A DNA stretch of 37,648 nt from positions 1-37,648 of the forward strand of contig JAIESL010000084.1 in NCBI GenBank assembly GCA_019746095.1, in the 5' to 3' direction. The translations under genes were made by a program, and so were the position numbers. The notes beneath the pieces were generated by a model that worked only from the letters and a program-made list of their open reading frames with translations, did not search any database and was not told where the DNA came from. Below, piece after piece: positions 33,864 through 37,648 of this stretch; position 1 is the first letter of the stretch; the number at the start of each line of letters is the position of its first letter. Source of the DNA: Caulobacteraceae bacterium. GTDB taxonomy: Bacteria > Pseudomonadota > Alphaproteobacteria > Caulobacterales > Caulobacteraceae.

Positions 33864-36800
33864 CCGACCGCCCGGACGTTGTCGTTCGAGTTCCGGTCGA
33901 TCCATTTGTTGAACGGATCGACGCCGGCGAAGCGCGGCTCCCGCGTCGTGATGAAGCGCAGGGTCTGGACCCCCGACCGGATCGCGCGGCGCTCCAGCTG
34001 GACCACATCGTCCTCGCCGAAACCGGCCTTGCCGGGCTCGACGGTGAAGATGCCGACATCGAACATCTCGTTCAGCGGTGCCTCGGTCTCGACCCCCTCG
34101 CCGTCCGCATAGAGTTTGCGGGCGTCGACGGTCACCGCCACATCCCAGCGACCGTCCGCACGGCGCGTGGCCGTCACCCCGGTCGTCTTGACGTCGTACA
34201 GGGTGATCTTCTCGAACAGGTCGGTGATCAGGGCCTGTTTGTCCGCAGGTGCCTCGGCCCGGATGGCGGCGATCAGATCGAGGGAACGACCATAGGGCGC
34301 GCCCTTGAAGGCGTACTGCGCCAACACCCGACGCAGGGCGCGGTTGACCGCCTCCTCGCCGATCTGGTCGCGCAGCAGATACATGACCAGCCCGCCCTTC
34401 TGATAGTAGATGTACGGCTGGTTCTCGACCCGCATCAGCGGCATCTCCTCCAGCCGCTCGGTGCCGCGGGCGCTGAGATAGCGGTCCAGCTCCTGCTTCA
34501 GGAAGCGACGGATCTGCTCCCGGCCGTACATCTTCTCCATGACCATCAGCGCCGAGTATTGCGCCAGGGTCTCCGACAGGACGGTCGACCCCTGCTGGTC
34601 CGCCCCGACCACCTGGTGCGCCCACCACTGGTGAGCGAACTCATGGGCCCCGACGTAGGTGACATAGTCGACCTTGGTCTCGTCGCTGAGGTCGGCGATG
34701 AAGCCGAGCCCCTCCGACCAGGCGAAGGTATTGGGATAGGACTGGGCGAAGCTGGCGTAGTCCGGGAACTCCACGATCCGCGCCTGCCGGAACTGGTAGG
34801 GGCTGAAATTGGCCTGGAAATAGTCCAGCGACGCCGACAGGGCGTTCAGCATCCGCGGCACGTTGCGGTCGTGGGCAGGGTCATGGAAGACCACCATTTC
34901 GACGCCATTGTGCATCCGGGCCGTGCGCTCGTAGCGGGCCGACTGCACCGAGAAGAAATTCAGCACCGGCGACTCGGTCACGAACCGGCTGGTGCGGCGG
35001 TCGCCCCGAACCACGTCCGAGACCATCTGGCCCGGCGCAACCACGGTCTGGTCGGCCTCGGTCGAGATGGTGATGTCGGCCGTGACCCAGTCCGCCCCGA
35101 TGTAGTTGCGGCGGCGGGCGGATTCGTCCTCAAGCAGGGCAGGACGCAGCTCGGCCGGCAGACCCGCCTTGCGGCGCTTGCTGCGGTCGGTCAGCAGGCC
35201 CTGGCGGTCCATGCCGACCATGGGGGCGAACTCCATGTTGTTCACGAAGGTGCCGTTGTCGACCAGACGGGTGGTGTTGCCATTGGCCTTGAAGCCCCGC
35301 TGCTCCAGCACGGTCTCGAAGGTCACGGTGCGGCGCTCGCCAGGCTGCATCGGCGTGGCGAAGCGGTAGATCCGGTACTGGAAATCCTCCCACTCACGGG
35401 CGATCGCGGCCCCTTCGACGGTCAGGGCGACCATCTCCAGGTCACCGGTCCAGCGCAGGTGGACCTCGGGCAGGGGCGCATCGGTATTGTTGACCAGAAC
35501 ATAGGTTCCGCGCGTGGTCAGCTTCGGCTGATGCGGGCGCAGGTCCATGACCAGCCGCACATCGGCCACCGAGGGCTGGGGTGTGGATTCATAGCGCAGC
35601 AGCGTCTTCTCATAGGCGACCTGCTCGGCCTCCTGCTCGGCCTGCGTCCGGTATTCGTTCCAGACGTTGGTGTTCATGTAGATGAAGACACCCAATCCCA
35701 CGAAGGCCACCAGAGCCGCCCCGCCGATCAGGCCGGCGGGCCCGGCCAGCCGATGCGGCAGCCGCTTGAGCCGCGGCCAGAGCCGGCTCTCGGTCCCCCG
35801 CCGCCACAGTCCGTAGGCCAGCACGAGAAGAATGACGGCGAAGGCGGTCCAGTAGGCATCCAGCCAGGCCGTGAAGCCCGCGAAATCACCCTGGCCGTTC
35901 ATGTCGGACAGGGGCACGCCGATGCCCGCGCCATAGCGGTACAGGATGTGATCGAAGCCGAGGTTCGACAGCACCAGGGTCGAGATCAGATAGACGACCA
36001 TGATCGCCCAGCCGACAAATTTGTTGGGCGACAGCGCCTGGATGAAGATGGCCAGCACGGCCAGCTGCAGGAAGCTCAGCGCCTGCGGGAACACATACCA
36101 GAGCAGGTATTTGCCCAGCTCATAGTCGGTGTACCCCTTGATCGTCTGGGTCACCACGCCGGCAAGGACGCCAATCAGCAGGGTCGAGATCAGAACCAGG
36201 GCCAGGGCCAGGGTCTTGGGGACCAGGAAGGTCCAGTCCGGCGTGGACGAGGCGTCAACGATCTCGTGTACCTTGCGGTCCCGGTCCCGCCAGACCAGCT
36301 CGCCCGAATAGTAGATGGCGATGACGATGGATATCAGCCCGAAGGTCCCGGTCAGACCCTCGATCACCACGCGCGTCACCAGCAGGATGGGTGCGCCGTA
36401 AATCTCTCCGGTGAAGAACAGGGTCGCCACGGCAAAGGCCATGGCCAGCAGAACCAGCACCACATAGGCCGGGCTCTTGAATACCAGCACGGTCTCGAAG
36501 ACCGCCCGCGACCACAGCTGGGTCAGGCCGCTGGCGAAGCCGTAGCCCGGGCGCGGCAGGGCACCGACCGGCGTGACGACGACGTCCTTCTCGACCAGCG
36601 CCTTCAGACGCTCCTGCTTCTTCAGCTTGGCCCCGCGCGGCGAGGGCCGGTAGAGCAGATAGGCGGCACCGAGGAAGACCGCGCCGACCGCGGTCCAGAT
36701 CACCCGGTTCCACAGCAGCACGCCTTCCAGCGGCGCATTCAGCGTGTTCCGCTCGACAGCCGTCCAGTATTTGGTGACCAGACCATAGGCCCCCGAGCCG

Positions 36801-37432
36801 AACGGCTCGGCCCAGGCCATGGCGACCTCGAACTCGGGACGCGAACCCAGCACACCGGTCGAGGCCAGATAGGCGATCAGCACCGCGACGACGCCGATAT
36901 AGGTGGCCATCATCGACCGCGTGATCGTGGCCAGCATGAAGAACAGGGCCGAGGTCAGGAACAGGCCGGTCAGGCCGAATACAAGGTAGGCATAGGCATA
37001 GTCGCCCAGCCGCAACGGCCCGATCGTCTCGGGATCGACCCAGGGCATGAAGGTGCCCGCCAGGGTCCCGAGGGCGATGCTCATGTAGCACAGCGCCACG
37101 GCCGCGAAGGCCCCGAAGAAGCGGCCGTACAGATAGGCTGCCTTGGTGATCCGGGTCGAAAGGATCAACGGCCCGAACCCGGTCTGCGTATCCCGCGCCA
37201 CGACATTGGCGACGATCGCCGTCGTGGCCAGCATGAAGAAGACGTTGAAGATGATGTGCGCAATCGCCAGCGAGAAAGGCGCGTTCTTCAGCACATTGCC
37301 GCCGGAGCCGATGGAGACATTGTCACTGGCAACCGCGCCGAAGGCCAGCAGGCCGAAGACGATGGCGATGACCCAGAAGGCCGGCTGGCGCAGCTGGTAG
37401 CGGAATTCAAAACTGGCGATCTTGGCGAACAT
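33860..37432 (-). CDS. ABC-2-type permease fused to an M1-like metallopeptidase
   Basis: 1190 residues. The N-terminal half (about 1-560) is a polytopic ABC-2-type permease with some 12 membrane segments in two blocks. A further helix (about 570-595, GGAALVAFVGLGVFIYMNT) is followed by a periplasmic M1-type half: beta-sandwich, then the zinc motif HEFAHQWW (His930, Glu931, His934) with Glu954 as third ligand after 19 residues. The M1 exopeptidase motif GAMEN is absent; NTFAWSEGLGF stands there. Start ATG at 37432; an upstream ATG would overlap the ATPase gene. Together with the ATPase just upstream it would form an exporter coupled to peptide hydrolysis. Confidence 0.9.
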   Translation of the reverse strand: MFAKIASFEFRYQLRQPAFWVIAIVFGLLAFGAVASDNVSIGSGGNVLKNAPFSLAIAHIIFNVFFMLATTAIVANVVARDTQTGFGPLILSTRITKAAYLYGRFFGAFAAVALCYMSIALGTLAGTFMPWVDPETIGPLRLGDYAYAYLVFGLTGLFLTSALFFMLATITRSMMATYIGVVAVLIAYLASTGVLGSRPEFEVAMAWAEPFGSGAYGLVTKYWTAVERNTLNAPLEGVLLWNRVIWTAVGAVFLGAAYLLYRPSPRGAKLKKQERLKALVEKDVVVTPVGALPRPGYGFASGLTQLWSRAVFETVLVFKSPAYVVLVLLAMAFAVATLFFTGEIYGAPILLVTRVVIEGLTGTFGLISIVIAIYYSGELVWRDRDRKVHEIVDASSTPDWTFLVPKTLALALVLISTLLIGVLAGVVTQTIKGYTDYELGKYLLWYVFPQALSFLQLAVLAIFIQALSPNKFVGWAIMVVYLISTLVLSNLGFDHILYRYGAGIGVPLSDMNGQGDFAGFTAWLDAYWTAFAVILLVLAYGLWRRGTESRLWPRLKRLPHRLAGPAGLIGGAALVAFVGLGVFIYMNTNVWNEYRTQAEQEAEQVAYEKTLLRYESTPQPSVADVRLVMDLRPHQPKLTTRGTYVLVNNTDAPLPEVHLRWTGDLEMVALTVEGAAIAREWEDFQYRIYRFATPMQPGERRTVTFETVLEQRGFKANGNTTRLVDNGTFVNNMEFAPMVGMDRQGLLTDRSKRRKAGLPAELRPALLEDESARRRNYIGADWVTADITISTEADQTVVAPGQMVSDVVRGDRRTSRFVTESPVLNFFSVQSARYERTARMHNGVEMVVFHDPAHDRNVPRMLNALSASLDYFQANFSPYQFRQARIVEFPDYASFAQSYPNTFAWSEGLGFIADLSDETKVDYVTYVGAHEFAHQWWAHQVVGADQQGSTVLSETLAQYSALMVMEKMYGREQIRRFLKQELDRYLSARGTERLEEMPLMRVENQPYIYYQKGGLVMYLLRDQIGEEAVNRALRRVLAQYAFKGAPYGRSLDLIAAIRAEAPADKQALITDLFEKITLYDVKTTGVTATRRADGRWDVAVTVDARKLYADGEGVETEAPLNEMFDVGIFTVEPGKAGFGEDDVVQLERRAIRSGVQTLRFITTREPRFAGVDPFNKWIDRNSNDNVRAVG

Positions 37433-37442
37433 GATCCGTTCC

Positions 37443-37648
37443 TCAGACCGCGCGGCGCGAGGCGTTGACGGTCGCCAGGTAGACATCCTCAAGCCCGCCC
37501 GGTGCCGGCTCGAAGCCGTCGCCCGGGTTTGTGTCGGACAGGACGTGGATCACGGTGCGGCCGGCAAACAGGCGGGTCGAGATCACATTCCGGCTGGCCT
37601 GCTGGGCGGCCAGGTCGGCCTTGTCGATCGCCTTGCTCCAGACACGGC
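37443..37648 (-). CDS. ABC transporter ATP-binding protein, C-terminus (partial)
   Basis: The last 67 codons of a gene that continues beyond the window: RVWSKAIDKADLAAQQ at the edge, then FAGRTVIHVLSD and the usual ending PGGLEDVYLATVN. The SLEDV-type ending is typical of ABC-2 exporter ATPases. Its TGA lies 10 bp before the start of the permease-peptidase gene, so the two form one operon. The Walker motifs are outside the window. Confidence 0.82.
   Translation of the reverse strand, partial: RVWSKAIDKADLAAQQASRNVISTRLFAGRTVIHVLSDTNPGDGFEPAPGGLEDVYLATVNASRRAV

Noticed and set aside
34559..37468. A 969-codon plus-strand open frame opposite the permease-peptidase gene
   Set aside because: Its product is low-complexity (Gly/Arg/Gln/His rich) with no motifs and mirrors the codon bias of the real minus-strand gene; a typical high-GC antisense artefact.

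Overview
The window is very GC-rich DNA from an alphaproteobacterium. The gene set, the Caulobacter-style promoter elements (TTGACGS-N10-14-GCTANAWC and GGAAC-N16/17-CGTT) and the frequent GTG/TTG starts point to Caulobacterales, most likely a Brevundimonas-like organism. This assignment is inferred from gene content and was not searched. About 35 genes are packed tightly, many with stop/start overlaps. I see no tRNA, rRNA, IS element, phage or CRISPR array.

Layout: (1) 0.1-3.5 kb, minus strand: selD-mnmH plus a DAACS symporter, i.e. the tRNA 2-selenouridine branch of selenium use. (2) 3.6-9 kb: secreted M20 amidohydrolase, GST, small membrane protein, greA overlapping an ELM1-family gene, thioredoxin reductase. 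(3) 9-17 kb: signalling and envelope stress block. It holds an HWE histidine kinase and receiver-only regulator, a membrane hybrid histidine kinase, two paralogous SleB-type cell wall hydrolases, a DUF6481 protein, a glycine-zipper lipoprotein and a 62-codon gene. Near-perfect sigma-EcfG (general stress response) promoters lie in front of the hybrid kinase and the lipoprotein, with weaker ones before two others. (4) 17-22.7 kb, minus strand: the de novo NAD operon nadA-(secreted protein)-(M50 protease)-nadB-(Uma2 nuclease-like)-nadC, with a recognisable promoter and two copies of one 21-bp operator. (5) 22.7-27.6 kb: secreted proteins, a split alkylation-damage pair (ogt plus an Ada-type regulator whose glycosylase core is missing), and a PadR-HAAS membrane protein pair. 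(6) 27.6-28.5 kb: an inverted pair of palindromic repeats and an SDR gene.

(7) 28.7-33.9 kb, plus strand, is the most interesting part. It encodes a GTP-cyclohydrolase-II-like protein (URC1/urg1 type), a DUF1688 protein (URC4/urg3) and a uracil phosphoribosyltransferase, all with overlapping or abutting reading frames. This is the gene set of the poorly understood URC uracil-catabolic pathway known from yeasts. It is followed at once by an ATP-grasp ligase and an LLM-class flavin monooxygenase that share their own strong promoter. The latter two are plausible undescribed members or partners of a bacterial URC pathway.

(8) 33.9-37.6 kb, minus strand: a 1190-residue fusion of ABC-2-type permease and M1-like metallopeptidase, preceded by the C-terminus of its ABC ATPase, cut by the window edge.
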